Assembly (NCBI GenBank): GCA_017656425.1
Contig: JACDNV010000007.1
Coordinates: forward strand, 62,001 to 126,000
Direction: 5' to 3'
Origin: Candidatus Neomarinimicrobiota bacterium
Lineage (GTDB): Bacteria; Fidelibacterota; UBA2242; B5-G15
Length of the DNA: 64,000 nt
A program made the position numbers and the translations under genes. Shown here in pieces: positions 1 through 9,308 of the stretch. Position 1 is the stretch's first letter; each line of letters opens with the position of its first letter. The notes under the pieces were generated by a model that was not told the origin of the DNA, did no database searches, and saw nothing but the letters and a program-made list of their open reading frames with translations.

Positions 1-2
1 AT

Positions 3-947
3 TCGCCAAGGTTTCTCATCTGGAGTTTTATACTGGTTAGTATTTTGTTACCAGGGTGGAGACTTGCTGTAATAGTATTACAGCGAAGAAGATTGATTTC
101 TCTTAAATCTGTTTTATCTAAAGCGTTGCTTTCCCGTCGTGTTATAATTGTAGGTGCTGGTGAGGAGGGAAGAAGAATAGCAGATAGATTGCATAAGCAT
201 TTGGAACTTGGTTTTGAGATTATTGGATTTGTTGATAAGGAATTTTATCCTGAAAGAATAGGTAATTTCCCTTTCCTTGGTACAATAAATGATTTAAAGG
301 AAATAATAAAAATATATAAAGCTACGGAATTGATTTTTACTCTCGATAAATTTAATAATAATGAAATACTTGATATAATTGATTCTATTAAAGATGTTAA
401 AATAAACGCGAGGATAGCCCCCAGAAAACTTGATTATATTATTGGTAAGTCAAGCGTAGAGAAAATTGAGGATATCCCTCTAATTGATGTAGATTACAAC
501 ATTTATAGACCGATAAATAAGATTTCAAAAAGATTGTTTGATATAATTATATCTCTTCCAATGAGTATTATTGTTAGTTTAATGTTACCATTTTTCTACC
601 TATCAGGAAAGAGGCTTTCGAAGAAAAAGTTTATCGGGATGGATGGGCATTATTTTACTGGCTATATTATTGGTAGCAAAAACAGTAATAAAGCCACAAA
701 GCTGGAAAGACTGCCTCTATTTTTCTCTATATTAAAAGGTGATATGAGTGTTGTTGGTAATGAATTATTAATAGCTGATAATAATAATGTTTATCTGAGA
801 TGTAAGCCGGGATTAACTGGGCTGGCTCAGTTACAGAAAAATTTTTATAATAGCAAAAGTTTGAATAATTATGAATATTATTATATGTTAAATCACTCGC
901 TATTTTTAGATATTGAGATTATTATAAAAGCTTTATTAAAAGTCTGA
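3..947 (+). CDS. Polyprenyl-phosphate sugar-1-phosphate transferase-like protein, C-terminal part (5' end outside window)
   Basis: The frame is open from base 3, so the gene starts before the window. The TTG at 45 is only an internal codon. The first visible residues are hydrophobic, as in the N-terminal membrane bundle of WbaP/WcaJ-type proteins. A Rossmann-like CoA-binding domain follows (VIIVGAGEEGRRIADRL), then a bacterial sugar transferase domain (KRLFDIIISLP, LKGDMSVVG). Family members move a sugar phosphate onto undecaprenyl phosphate at the inner membrane to begin glycan synthesis. The catalytic half looks eroded: the usual DSPGPVF stretch is missing and the Asp-Glu dyad of LDELPQ reads LERLPL. 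It may be inactive or altered. It lies 6 bp upstream of accA. Confidence 0.75.
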   Translation, partial: SPRFLIWSFILVSILLPGWRLAVIVLQRRRLISLKSVLSKALLSRRVIIVGAGEEGRRIADRLHKHLELGFEIIGFVDKEFYPERIGNFPFLGTINDLKEIIKIYKATELIFTLDKFNNNEILDIIDSIKDVKINARIAPRKLDYIIGKSSVEKIEDIPLIDVDYNIYRPINKISKRLFDIIISLPMSIIVSLMLPFFYLSGKRLSKKKFIGMDGHYFTGYIIGSKNSNKATKLERLPLFFSILKGDMSVVGNELLIADNNNVYLRCKPGLTGLAQLQKNFYNSKSLNNYEYYYMLNHSLFLDIEIIIKALLKV

Positions 948-953
948 GGGAAT

Positions 954-1910
954 ATGTCTGATATTATTTTGGATTTTGAAAGACCAATATTAGAATTAGA
1001 AAAAAGAATTCAAGATATGAAAAATCTTGCTGAAGCGAATGGTCTCGATCTATCAGTTGAAATAAGGAGACTGGAAGATAAACTGCAAAAACTTATTAGA
1101 AAAACTTATGCAAATCTTAATAGATGGCAGAGAGTTCAGCTTGCCCGTCATCCAAATAGGCCATATACACTGGATTATATTTCGAGGATATGTTCTGATT
1201 TTATAGAGGTACATGGAGACAGATACTTTTCTGACGATAAGGCGATTGTTACAGGATTTGGAATTATAGATACCTATAAAGTTGTTATTATTGGACATCA
1301 AAAGGGTAGAAGCACAAAGGAAAATCTTTTTAGAAATTTTGGAATGCCACATCCAGAGGGTTATAGAAAAGCCCTTCGGGCAATGAAACTTGCAGAAAAA
1401 TTTAATAAACCTGTGGTTTCATTTATTGATACACCCGGAGCATATCCTGGTATAGGAGCAGAGGAGCGGGGACAAGCAGAAGCTATAGCGAAGAATCTTT
1501 TTGAGATGTCAAGGTTGAGAGTTCCAATTGTAATCGTGGTTATTGGCGAAGGAGCAAGTGGTGGAGCATTGGGCATTGGAGTAGGAGATAGGATATTGGT
1601 TATGGAGAACACATGGTATTCTGTTATATCACCTGAGGGGTGTGCATCGATTCTATTTAGAGATGCTTCAAAATCGCCTATAGCAGCCGAAGCTATGAAA
1701 GTAACAGCTCAGGATCTTAACGAACTTGGAATAGTCGATGAAATTATACCCGAACCAATCGGGGGAGCACACAGGGATTATGACCTGTCAGCTCAAAATG
1801 TCAAAAAAGCAATATTGAAACATTTGAGAGAACTTATAAAAATTCCAGTTGATAAGCTTATTAGTGATAGAATAGAAAAATACAGTAGAATGGGTTCATG
1901 GGATGAATAG
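954..1910 (+). CDS. accA: Acetyl-CoA carboxylase carboxyltransferase subunit alpha
   Basis: 318 residues, the usual AccA length. With AccD, AccA transfers the carboxyl group from carboxybiotin to acetyl-CoA, giving malonyl-CoA for fatty acid synthesis in the cytoplasm. The N-terminal helix ([15 protein letters not shown]) is followed by the carboxyltransferase core with [34 protein letters not shown] and [16 protein letters not shown], all typical of the alpha subunit. A GAGGG Shine-Dalgarno lies just before the ATG. The 3' end overlaps the next gene by 8 bp, so the two are probably translated together. The other ACC subunits are not in the window. Confidence 0.97.
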   Translation: MSDIILDFERPILELEKRIQDMKNLAEANGLDLSVEIRRLEDKLQKLIRKTYANLNRWQRVQLARHPNRPYTLDYISRICSDFIEVHGDRYFSDDKAIVTGFGIIDTYKVVIIGHQKGRSTKENLFRNFGMPHPEGYRKALRAMKLAEKFNKPVVSFIDTPGAYPGIGAEERGQAEAIAKNLFEMSRLRVPIVIVVIGEGASGGALGIGVGDRILVMENTWYSVISPEGCASILFRDASKSPIAAEAMKVTAQDLNELGIVDEIIPEPIGGAHRDYDLSAQNVKKAILKHLRELIKIPVDKLISDRIEKYSRMGSWDE

Positions 1911-2310
1911 ATTCATTTATAACTATAGAGTAAGATATAAAGATATTGATAAAATGGGAGTAATGTATTATTCAAGATATTTTGAAATATTTGAAGAAGC
2001 CAGGACGGAACTTCTTAGGGAAATTGGATTAACTTATAAGGAGTTGGAAGAGAAAGGATATTATTTGCCGGTAGTTGAAGCATATTGTAACTATAAACGG
2101 TCAGCCTACTACGATGATTTATTGACCGTTGAATGTTTTGTAGCGGAATTTTCTATCGTAAAAATTAGAATAAACTATGAAGTTGTCAGAGATAAAGATT
2201 TAATTGGTAGTGGACATACAGTGCATGTTTTCATTGATAATAACGGGAAAATTAAGAGACCCGATAAAAATACTATATCAATCCTGAAGTTGATTGTAAA
2301 AAATAATTGA
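1903..2310 (+). CDS. YbgC/4HBT-family acyl-CoA thioesterase
   Basis: 135 residues with the hot-dog fold signature near the N-terminus: [25 protein letters not shown], where the Asp of the D-x-D-x-x-G-V segment is the family's catalytic residue. YbgC-type enzymes hydrolyse acyl-CoA thioesters and are often tied to envelope or lipid metabolism. The 8-bp overlap with accA fits a lipid role. Substrate cannot be read from sequence. (The quoted motif continues across residues 10-33.). Confidence 0.87.
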   Translation: MNRFIYNYRVRYKDIDKMGVMYYSRYFEIFEEARTELLREIGLTYKELEEKGYYLPVVEAYCNYKRSAYYDDLLTVECFVAEFSIVKIRINYEVVRDKDLIGSGHTVHVFIDNNGKIKRPDKNTISILKLIVKNN

Positions 2311-2359
2311 TTTTGTATAGTACAGTAGCTGTATGTGTGAATAAAAAAGGATGGATAAT

Positions 2360-3043
2360 ATGTCGAATGAGCTTGTATTTTTGATTATGACAATTTTTGT
2401 GCTTTCTTCCTCTTTATTGGCTTTCCGTCTTGGAAAGGTATGGCTATATTCTTTTATAGCGATAAACATAATTCTAGCGAATATATTTGTGACTAAGCAA
2501 TTTAACATTTTCGGAATAGCGGCAACTGGGGGAAATATAACTTATGGATCAATATTTTTGTCTACGGATTTATTATGTGAGCATTATTCTAAAAGAGAAG
2601 GTAGAAAGGCAGTATATATTGGCTTTTTTGCAGCCCTCTTTTATCTTGGGACAAGTCAGCTGATATTATTGTTTACACCTAATGAATATGACTTAGCACA
2701 TTCTTCACTGATAAGGATATTTTCCTTTGCACCAAGAATAATTTTTGCATCACTGATAGCATATATGGTAAGTCAGTTGAATGATATATGGTTGTTTCAT
2801 TTTATAAAAGAAAAAACATCGGGCAGATTTCTATGGCTCAGGAATAATGGCTCCACATGGGTAAGTCAATTAATCGATTCTATAACATTCAATGTAGTTG
2901 CTTTTTTAGGTACTTATCCATTTAAGATTGTATTGCAAATAATTTTGTCCACATACATTTTAAAATTAATTATAGCAGCCATTGATACCCCTTTCATTTA
3001 CCTTAGCTATATAGTGAAGAAAAAAGCAGAACCGATAGTTTAG
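2360..3043 (+). CDS. Queuosine precursor transporter, YhhQ/VUT (DUF165) family
   Basis: 227 residues, about six hydrophobic segments. The family signature region is present: NITYGSIFLSTDLLCEHY in the first half and WLRNNGSTWVSQLIDS, FNVVAFLGTYP in the second. Family members import queuine-pathway precursors (preQ0/preQ1) across the inner membrane for tRNA modification. The ATG at 2360 is preferred over 2351 because AAGGA sits 8 nt before it, whereas it abuts the earlier ATG. The 49 nt upstream show no preQ1-riboswitch-like element. No queuosine biosynthesis gene is nearby, so the assignment rests on family resemblance. Confidence 0.85.
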   Translation: MSNELVFLIMTIFVLSSSLLAFRLGKVWLYSFIAINIILANIFVTKQFNIFGIAATGGNITYGSIFLSTDLLCEHYSKREGRKAVYIGFFAALFYLGTSQLILLFTPNEYDLAHSSLIRIFSFAPRIIFASLIAYMVSQLNDIWLFHFIKEKTSGRFLWLRNNGSTWVSQLIDSITFNVVAFLGTYPFKIVLQIILSTYILKLIIAAIDTPFIYLSYIVKKKAEPIV

Positions 3044-3059
3044 TTATCGGAGTAATAGA

Positions 3060-3695
3060 ATGAAGTATCCAGGGTTATTTATCACGTTTGAGGGTATTGA
3101 CGGATCGGGCAAAACTACTCAAGTGAATTTTTTAGTTAACAGGCTTAATGAGCTATCTAAAAAATATAGATTATTTCGTGAGCCTGGTGGTACATACATT
3201 GGAGAAAAGATAAGGGACATTTTACTTGATAGAAATAATAGCGAATTGTTTCCTGTAACTGAGCTACTCCTTTATTCTGCAAGTAGATATCAGTTAACAA
3301 AAGAAAAAATTATTCCGTCTCTAATAGAGGGTTACATTGTTATTTGTGATCGTTTTTATGATTCTACGACAGCTTATCAGGGGTATGGCAGAGGATTGAA
3401 TTTGGAATTTATTGAAGAATTGAACAAATTTGCCAGTTGTAATATTGAGCCTGATATTACGTTTCTTATTGATGTATCAATTGAAGAAAGATATAAAAGG
3501 TTAAAGCGAAAGATGCTAGATAGATTGGAAATTGAGGATAGGGACTTTCACGAAAAAGTTAGAGAAGGATTTTTACAGCTTGCTCAAAAAAATAAGCATA
3601 GGGTTGTGGTTATAGATGGTAATAGACCTGCAGAAGAGGTGTTCGCTTCGATAGAAAAGAAATTAATAAATACTATAAAAAAAAGAGGTTTATGA
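3060..3695 (+). CDS. tmk: Thymidylate kinase
   Basis: 211 residues, normal for bacterial dTMP kinase, which phosphorylates dTMP to dTDP in the cytoplasm. P-loop FEGIDGSGKTT at residues 10-20, the REPGGT motif at 40-45, and CDRFYDSTTAYQG in the middle are all diagnostic. GGAG lies 7 nt before the ATG. The stop codon overlaps the next start (ATGATG at the junction), so it is probably coupled to the CtpA-type protease downstream. Confidence 0.97.
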   Translation: MKYPGLFITFEGIDGSGKTTQVNFLVNRLNELSKKYRLFREPGGTYIGEKIRDILLDRNNSELFPVTELLLYSASRYQLTKEKIIPSLIEGYIVICDRFYDSTTAYQGYGRGLNLEFIEELNKFASCNIEPDITFLIDVSIEERYKRLKRKMLDRLEIEDRDFHEKVREGFLQLAQKNKHRVVVIDGNRPAEEVFASIEKKLINTIKKRGL

Positions 3696-5356
3696 TGGAT
3701 AAGCAAAATAATTTTTCATTTAGAATATTATTGATAGCATTGATTGTTATTGCTATAGTATTTGCCTTCAGTAATAGGGATATATATAGGGAGACACAGG
3801 ATTCTATCAATTTGTACAACGAGGTATTTAAAAATATATTTAGCAAGTATGTAGAGCCAGTAAAACCAGAAAAATTTGTTGAGAAAAGCCTTGAGCTAAC
3901 TCTTGAACAGCTTGATCCCTACACTGAGCTTTTGAACAAGGAACAACAGGAATCGATTAAGCTGATGACAGAGGGTGAATATGGTGGAGTTGGGATGAGA
4001 ATAAGCGTTTACAACGATACGATTACTGTAATATCACCAATAGTAGGTAGCCCCTCTTTTAGAGCAGGAATACAACCAGGTGATCAGATTTTAATGATAG
4101 ATACTATAAATGCTGTTGGTTTAGGTCTCAGTGAAGCAGCAAGGAAAATCAGAGGAAAAGTTGGCACGCAGGTAAAACTTTTAATAAGAAGACCGGGCGT
4201 TTTTGATAAGATGGAATATGTTTTAAGAAGAGAAAAGATTAAAATTGAGAATATTAGCTATTCTGGATACATCGATGATGGTATCTATTACATAAAATTA
4301 ATTGATTTTTCCAGTGGTGCAGCAAGGCAGATAAGAGAAGACATTATTAAGAACGCTGGATTAGAAAAAATAAAAGGACTTGTTCTGGATTTGAGAGGAA
4401 ATCCAGGCGGATTGCTGAAAGAGGCAATAAGGGTTGCTGAAATATTTACAAATCCTGGTGACACTCTATTGATTACCCGAGGTAGAAATCCAGAGTCTAA
4501 TGGATATTATGTATCAAAGAGAGAACCTTTGATCGATAATAATGTTAAGTTAGCAGTATTAATAGATAGGGGTAGTGCTTCTGCAAGTGAGATTGTTGCT
4601 GGTGTTGTTCAGGATTTAGACAGAGGAGTAATACTTGGTAATAGTTCTTTTGGGAAAGGATTGGTGCAATCGGTAGTTTCAATTGATAGAAAACATATAT
4701 TGAAGATTACGACTGCAAAATATTATACTCCAAGTGGTAGACTGATCCAAAAGCCAAATTTCATAAAAGATCCGACTATTGTTGATTTTTCTGAAGAGTC
4801 TGATACTGTTTTTTATTCAAGACATGGAAGAAAGCTCCCAAGCCATGGGGGGATTCATCCTGATATAGAGGTGTCGAATGAAAGGACACTTCCTATAGTA
4901 CAGGGATTGTGGAGAGAAAATCTATTCTATGAATTTGCTCTACATTATAAGTCTAAACTGAATCAGATACCTGTAGATTTACAAGATTTACAACTGGATG
5001 ATAATATATTGATTGAATTTAGAAAATATGTAAAAGAAAGGGGATTTGATTATACCTTTGATGAAGAGAAGGAAATGAGAAAATTGGAGAAAAAGCTAAA
5101 AGAGAATAAAAATCTTGGTGTCTCTGTAGATTTTAGCCAGCTATATAAGAGGTTTGAAGAGCTCGAGAAGGAAGAGTGGGAAAAGAGTGAGGAGCAAATA
5201 AGATTGAGTCTAAAAGCAGAGCTTGGCATGCTGATTGGTGGATTATCTGGAAGAGTAGCAGCTACTTTGCAGGATGATAAGGTAGTTCAGAAAGCAATTG
5301 AAGTTCTTAAGAATTCGGGGGAATATGCTACCGTTCTTGGTTTTAAAAATGAGTAA
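3692..5356 (+). CDS. C-terminal processing serine peptidase (CtpA/S41) with PDZ domain
   Basis: 554 residues. An N-terminal membrane/signal segment (about residues 10-26) is followed by the S41 N-terminal helices, a PDZ domain (about 95-180) and the protease core. By alignment to CtpB-type enzymes, as I recall them, the catalytic set is Ser297 in GSASASE, Lys322 in SFGKG and Gln326. LRGNPGG at 234-240 is the usual oxyanion-loop motif. Family enzymes trim C-termini of periplasmic proteins. The long C-terminal tail (about 430-554) is charged and helical, and its role is unknown. It overlaps both tmk (4 bp) and the NlpC/P60 gene (8 bp). Confidence 0.92.
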   Translation: MMDKQNNFSFRILLIALIVIAIVFAFSNRDIYRETQDSINLYNEVFKNIFSKYVEPVKPEKFVEKSLELTLEQLDPYTELLNKEQQESIKLMTEGEYGGVGMRISVYNDTITVISPIVGSPSFRAGIQPGDQILMIDTINAVGLGLSEAARKIRGKVGTQVKLLIRRPGVFDKMEYVLRREKIKIENISYSGYIDDGIYYIKLIDFSSGAARQIREDIIKNAGLEKIKGLVLDLRGNPGGLLKEAIRVAEIFTNPGDTLLITRGRNPESNGYYVSKREPLIDNNVKLAVLIDRGSASASEIVAGVVQDLDRGVILGNSSFGKGLVQSVVSIDRKHILKITTAKYYTPSGRLIQKPNFIKDPTIVDFSEESDTVFYSRHGRKLPSHGGIHPDIEVSNERTLPIVQGLWRENLFYEFALHYKSKLNQIPVDLQDLQLDDNILIEFRKYVKERGFDYTFDEEKEMRKLEKKLKENKNLGVSVDFSQLYKRFEELEKEEWEKSEEQIRLSLKAELGMLIGGLSGRVAATLQDDKVVQKAIEVLKNSGEYATVLGFKNE

Positions 5357-6491
5357 GGTTAAACATGTTTTAAGCTTTCTCTTAATTATTTTATCGGTTT
5401 TAATTTTTACCAAATGCGCAAATGTTCCACAGATGGTTAATGAAATAAATGAATTAATTAAAGAATATGAAAAGAAATACAATCTCGATAGTCGTATTGC
5501 TATCTGGTGTATTGATTTAAAATTCATATCGAATAGTTTAATGTTAACAGGTGAAACTGATCACAAAGGTATATTGGATACTCTCGTGAAAACGATAGGC
5601 AAGAAGTATCCTAATCTTCAAATTGTCAATAAAGTAAATGTTTTGCCTGACAGTTCAATCGGTAAAAACTATTATGGACTTGTTAATGTGTCGGTAGCAT
5701 CTATTGTTAGTGATCCTAAACATCCGGCAGAGCTTAAGACTCAGATTATTCTTGGGCACAGAGTATTAATATTAAAGGAATCCGGGGATTTCTATTTAGT
5801 AAAGGGAGATGATAATTATATTGGATGGATATTAAAAGATTGTATTGTAAGAGGAGACAAAAAATTTATTGATAGATGGTTTCGCAACAAACTTTATGTT
5901 TTTTATGACCTTGAAGGTAGGATATATGAATCTGCTGATTATTCCTCGAATCCTATTTCTGATATTGTGATGGGAGGTATAGTCAAGTTTATAGGCAAAA
6001 AGGAGGATTGGATATTTATTGAGTTGCCTGACAGGAGAAGAGGTTTTATTCCACGATACCAATTGATCAGTTATAATAAATATAAGTCTTTGACACCTTC
6101 CTCAAGTCGAGTAGTTCGTCTTGCTAGGAGGATGCTTGGACGTCCATATCTATGGGGTGGGACTTCCACTAAATTCGTTGATTGTAGCGGATTAATACAA
6201 TTCATTTTTCGCAATCTTGGTATGCTTTTGCCAAGAGATGCTGATATGCAATCGAAGTTAGGAGAACCAGTAGATACCTCAGGAGGATTCTCTAATTTGA
6301 AGCCTGGCGATTTACTCTTTTTTGGTAATCAATCAGGTGAAATCAATCATGTTGCTTTATATATCGGTAATCTCGAGTATATTCATGCATCTGGTATGGT
6401 CAGAGTAAATAGTCTTGACGAGGAGTCTGAGAATTTTGATAGGAAAAGGAAAGAATCTTTAAAGTTTGTGAAAAGACTAACTATCGATTAG
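5349..6491 (+). CDS. NlpC/P60 family cell-wall peptidase, lipoprotein
   Basis: 380 residues from the ATG at 5349, chosen because it puts a lipoprotein signal at the start (LSFLLIILSVLIFTKC, lipid Cys at residue 23) and overlaps the ctpA stop by 8 bp. Two SH3-like regions (about 110-240) precede the C-terminal NlpC/P60 domain. That domain has catalytic Cys279 in DCSGL, His in HVALYIG and a third polar residue in IHASG. The layout matches YkfC-like gamma-D-glutamyl-diamino-acid endopeptidases, which cleave murein peptides. It probably sits in the periplasm, anchored to a membrane. Confidence 0.9.
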   Translation: MSKVKHVLSFLLIILSVLIFTKCANVPQMVNEINELIKEYEKKYNLDSRIAIWCIDLKFISNSLMLTGETDHKGILDTLVKTIGKKYPNLQIVNKVNVLPDSSIGKNYYGLVNVSVASIVSDPKHPAELKTQIILGHRVLILKESGDFYLVKGDDNYIGWILKDCIVRGDKKFIDRWFRNKLYVFYDLEGRIYESADYSSNPISDIVMGGIVKFIGKKEDWIFIELPDRRRGFIPRYQLISYNKYKSLTPSSSRVVRLARRMLGRPYLWGGTSTKFVDCSGLIQFIFRNLGMLLPRDADMQSKLGEPVDTSGGFSNLKPGDLLFFGNQSGEINHVALYIGNLEYIHASGMVRVNSLDEESENFDRKRKESLKFVKRLTID

Positions 6492-6516
6492 ATAACTGAC
6501 TCTGGCAAAATATTTA

Positions 6517-8706
6517 ATGACAACAAAAAATAATAAAAATATTTACTGGTTACTGTTCCCTATTTTTATCGGAGTAATTTCAATAATAACTCAGAATGTT
6601 TTTATCCGTGTCGGTTTAAGTACCTTTCAGGGTAATGAAATAGCTCTATGTATTATAATTGGACACTGGCTTTTGTTGACAGGTCTTGGTAGTAGATTAC
6701 GTCTGTATTTTAAAAGGAGTTTGAAAAGTGAAAAACTATTTATAAAAATTTCTATGATATTTATTTTTTCCACAGCCGCATCAATTTTATTCTACATGTT
6801 TTCAAAAAGATTAATTGGACTTCCTCAACAAGAAATTCTTGGAATAATACCTATTTTCGTTATCAGTTTTTCAGGGTTATTGCTACCATGTCTTGCTAAT
6901 GGCATGTTTTTCCCTCTATTAGTGGGTGTTTACGAAGAAGACCAGATAGATTTCCCTATAAATAGAGTCTACTCGATGGAGACATTGGGCTCTGCTATAG
7001 GAAGTTTACTTTTATGGATTTTTTTGATATCGGGCATGAATTCTATTATGATAATATTTTTTACTCTCTTATTTTTTTCAATTATTCTTTACCTGGTCTC
7101 ATGTGGGGAAAGAATAACATTCCTGTTTTTGCTAATTATAATCAGTTTACTTCTTGTAGCTTCAAATAAGATTAATTCTTTGATATGGAAGCCTCAAAGA
7201 TTAGTGGAATATAAGGAATCGGAGTATTCATCAATTGCGATTACAGATTACTATAATATGAAAACTCTTTATACTTCATCATCACCTGCCTGGATTTTTA
7301 ATAATTCACAGAGTAGAGAAGAGATTGTTCATTTTCCGTTGTTACTTTGTGATAGACCAGAAAATATTCTTGTGATAGGTGTTGGAAATTATGAAATGGC
7401 ATTTGAGATTGCAAAACATCCAACTATCAAGTATATTTTGATTCTGCAAAAGGATAAAATTCTGCAGGATAGACTTAATGAATACAGCTTTATGTACAGA
7501 GATAGTATCAGAAGAGATGTGAAAATTCAATTTTCGAGTCTTCGTGTTGATGATATTTTAAAGAACGATAGTTACCGTTTCGACGTTGTGATATTAAACC
7601 TTCCTTTACCATCGAGTGCTTATTTAAATAGTTTTTATACAAGTTGGTTTTTTGATAAGATAAAAGATATTATCACGCAAGATGGTATTTTGGCACTCCA
7701 TTTTCCAGGTGGTGAAAATTATTTAAGTGAGGAAAACATTGAATTTTTGAAAATAATAGAAAATACAGTGAAGAAAAGTTTTAAAAAGTTGGTATGGATT
7801 CCGGGGTCAACCATTCATCTTTTAGCTTCCGATAGCATTGTTAATATCTCCTATGATAAAATTATAGAAGAAATTAAAAATAGAAAATTAAACCTGAGAT
7901 ATATACGTGAATATTACCTTTTTGATAGATTAAATCCCCTGAGGTTTGATTTTCTGAATTCAAATTTAATGAGATGCGATGTAAGAATTACTAATTCACT
8001 CCACAAACCGATTGGTTATTATTTTACTACCATACTATGGGATAAAAGGACTGGTGGTATTTTAAAGGATTTTTATAAGTTTTTAAATAATATCGATGAA
8101 AAAATTATTTACACCCCCTTAATTTTTTTATTGTTACCGATTTTATTTAGGAAAAGACGGGAAGCGTTGTTGAAAGAATTTATCTTTTCCATTGGATTTA
8201 TTTCCATGTCAATGATTGGATTATACATAATCATATATCAGAGTATGATTGGAGATATTTATATTAAAATTTTATTTTTGAATTTATCGTTTATGGTAGG
8301 AGCATCAATAGGTTCCTGGTTTGCAAAAATATATAATTCTTTCTTTAATAGAATTTATCGATGGTTTTTTTTGTTACTGTTAATGTTGATCCTTGCAGGT
8401 TATATTTTTGTTGGTGTGGAATTACCAGATTTAATTTACACAGTTGTTATTCCTGCTTTAATTTTAATTACTGGAATTTCCTGTGGCATATTGTTTCCAG
8501 TGCTTACGCTAAAAATACGTTCAATTTCAGGAAGTGATGTCTCATCCAGTTCAGCAGTGGGTTATTCCCTTGATATATTTGGTGCATGTGCAGGTTTGTA
8601 TCTAATATCCGTAATTATTTTGCCAGTTTACGGTTTATATGTGTCGCTGAATATTTTATCGGTATATACGATTATTTTATCAATTTTATGTTTCTTTTGT
8701 AAGTAA
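6517..8706 (+). CDS. Polytopic membrane protein with embedded spermidine-synthase-like domain
   Basis: 729 residues. About seven membrane helices (residues 10-230), a soluble Rossmann-like region (about 235-520) and a second set of helices (about 535-727). The soluble part resembles SpeE-type aminopropyltransferase/methyltransferase folds (NILVIGVGNYEMAFEIAKHP, FDVVILNLPLPSS). The residues expected for polyamine binding, notably the acidic pair in the usual GGGDG and DLTDP motifs, are not recognisable. Similar 'fused spermidine synthase' membrane proteins are common in uncultured FCB bacteria and have no known function. It ends 2 bp from the convergent Memo-AMMECR1 gene. Confidence 0.75.
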   Translation: MTTKNNKNIYWLLFPIFIGVISIITQNVFIRVGLSTFQGNEIALCIIIGHWLLLTGLGSRLRLYFKRSLKSEKLFIKISMIFIFSTAASILFYMFSKRLIGLPQQEILGIIPIFVISFSGLLLPCLANGMFFPLLVGVYEEDQIDFPINRVYSMETLGSAIGSLLLWIFLISGMNSIMIIFFTLLFFSIILYLVSCGERITFLFLLIIISLLLVASNKINSLIWKPQRLVEYKESEYSSIAITDYYNMKTLYTSSSPAWIFNNSQSREEIVHFPLLLCDRPENILVIGVGNYEMAFEIAKHPTIKYILILQKDKILQDRLNEYSFMYRDSIRRDVKIQFSSLRVDDILKNDSYRFDVVILNLPLPSSAYLNSFYTSWFFDKIKDIITQDGILALHFPGGENYLSEENIEFLKIIENTVKKSFKKLVWIPGSTIHLLASDSIVNISYDKIIEEIKNRKLNLRYIREYYLFDRLNPLRFDFLNSNLMRCDVRITNSLHKPIGYYFTTILWDKRTGGILKDFYKFLNNIDEKIIYTPLIFLLLPILFRKRREALLKEFIFSIGFISMSMIGLYIIIYQSMIGDIYIKILFLNLSFMVGASIGSWFAKIYNSFFNRIYRWFFLLLLMLILAGYIFVGVELPDLIYTVVIPALILITGISCGILFPVLTLKIRSISGSDVSSSSAVGYSLDIFGACAGLYLISVIILPVYGLYVSLNILSVYTIILSILCFFCK

Positions 8707-8708
8707 GG

Positions 8709-9308
8709 TTAGTCTCTATTTAAAGTTTCTCTTGAAAATACCTGTGCAGAGAATATACTAATTTCAGTATCTGGGTCTTTCCATGCATTACGAGGTAAAC
8801 CAGCCTTTAGACATGTGTGTTCAAGAAAAGTTTCTCTATCCCAACCATATTCCACAGCAACCTGTGGAAGTAATAGTCCCTGATAAAATCCACGTTTTAT
8901 AATCAGTCCATGTTTACCAACCTCTATTTTTTCGGGGTCATCAATTTTTTCAGGAACTGTCAGTACCGATATTTCGACTTCAATATCATCTAATTCATCA
9001 GGTGATACTGGTTTGAATCTGGGGTCATGTAATGCAGCACCTGTAGCTGCTTCTATTACCGTTTTATATAGCGGGTAGACCGGTAGTACATAACCGATGC
9101 AACCTCTTAATTCTCCATGTTTATTTATTGTTACAAAGGCGCCTCTTTCTTCTTTTAACTTATCGGGTACATCATCAGGGTTTGGTTTTGGTTTACCATT
9201 TACAACTCTATTAATTGTTTCTTCTGCCAGTTCTATTAGATAGATCTGATCCTGTTTATTTAATTCCCCTTGTAAAAGAGTTTCTTTTTTATTTTTCTCC
9301 CGACTCAT
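8709..9308 (-). other. Possible internal translation start giving free AMMECR1 (199 residues)
   Basis: Within the fused gene, GGTGGAGG stands 4 nt before an in-frame ATG at 9308, exactly at the Memo/AMMECR1 boundary (protein begins MSREKNKKE). AMMECR1 is a separate gene in many genomes. The pattern suggests two genes joined by loss of the first stop codon, with the second ribosome site kept. Whether a separate cytoplasmic AMMECR1 product is made is inference. Confidence 0.4.

Noticed and set aside
2311-2359. preQ1 riboswitch before the YhhQ-type transporter
   Set aside because: Only a 5-bp TACAG/CTGTA hairpin fits; the aptamer consensus is absent and the gap is too short.
3032-3050. Hairpin CCGATA/TATCGG at the end of the transporter gene as a terminator
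   Set aside because: No T-run follows, and the tmk Shine-Dalgarno begins right after it.
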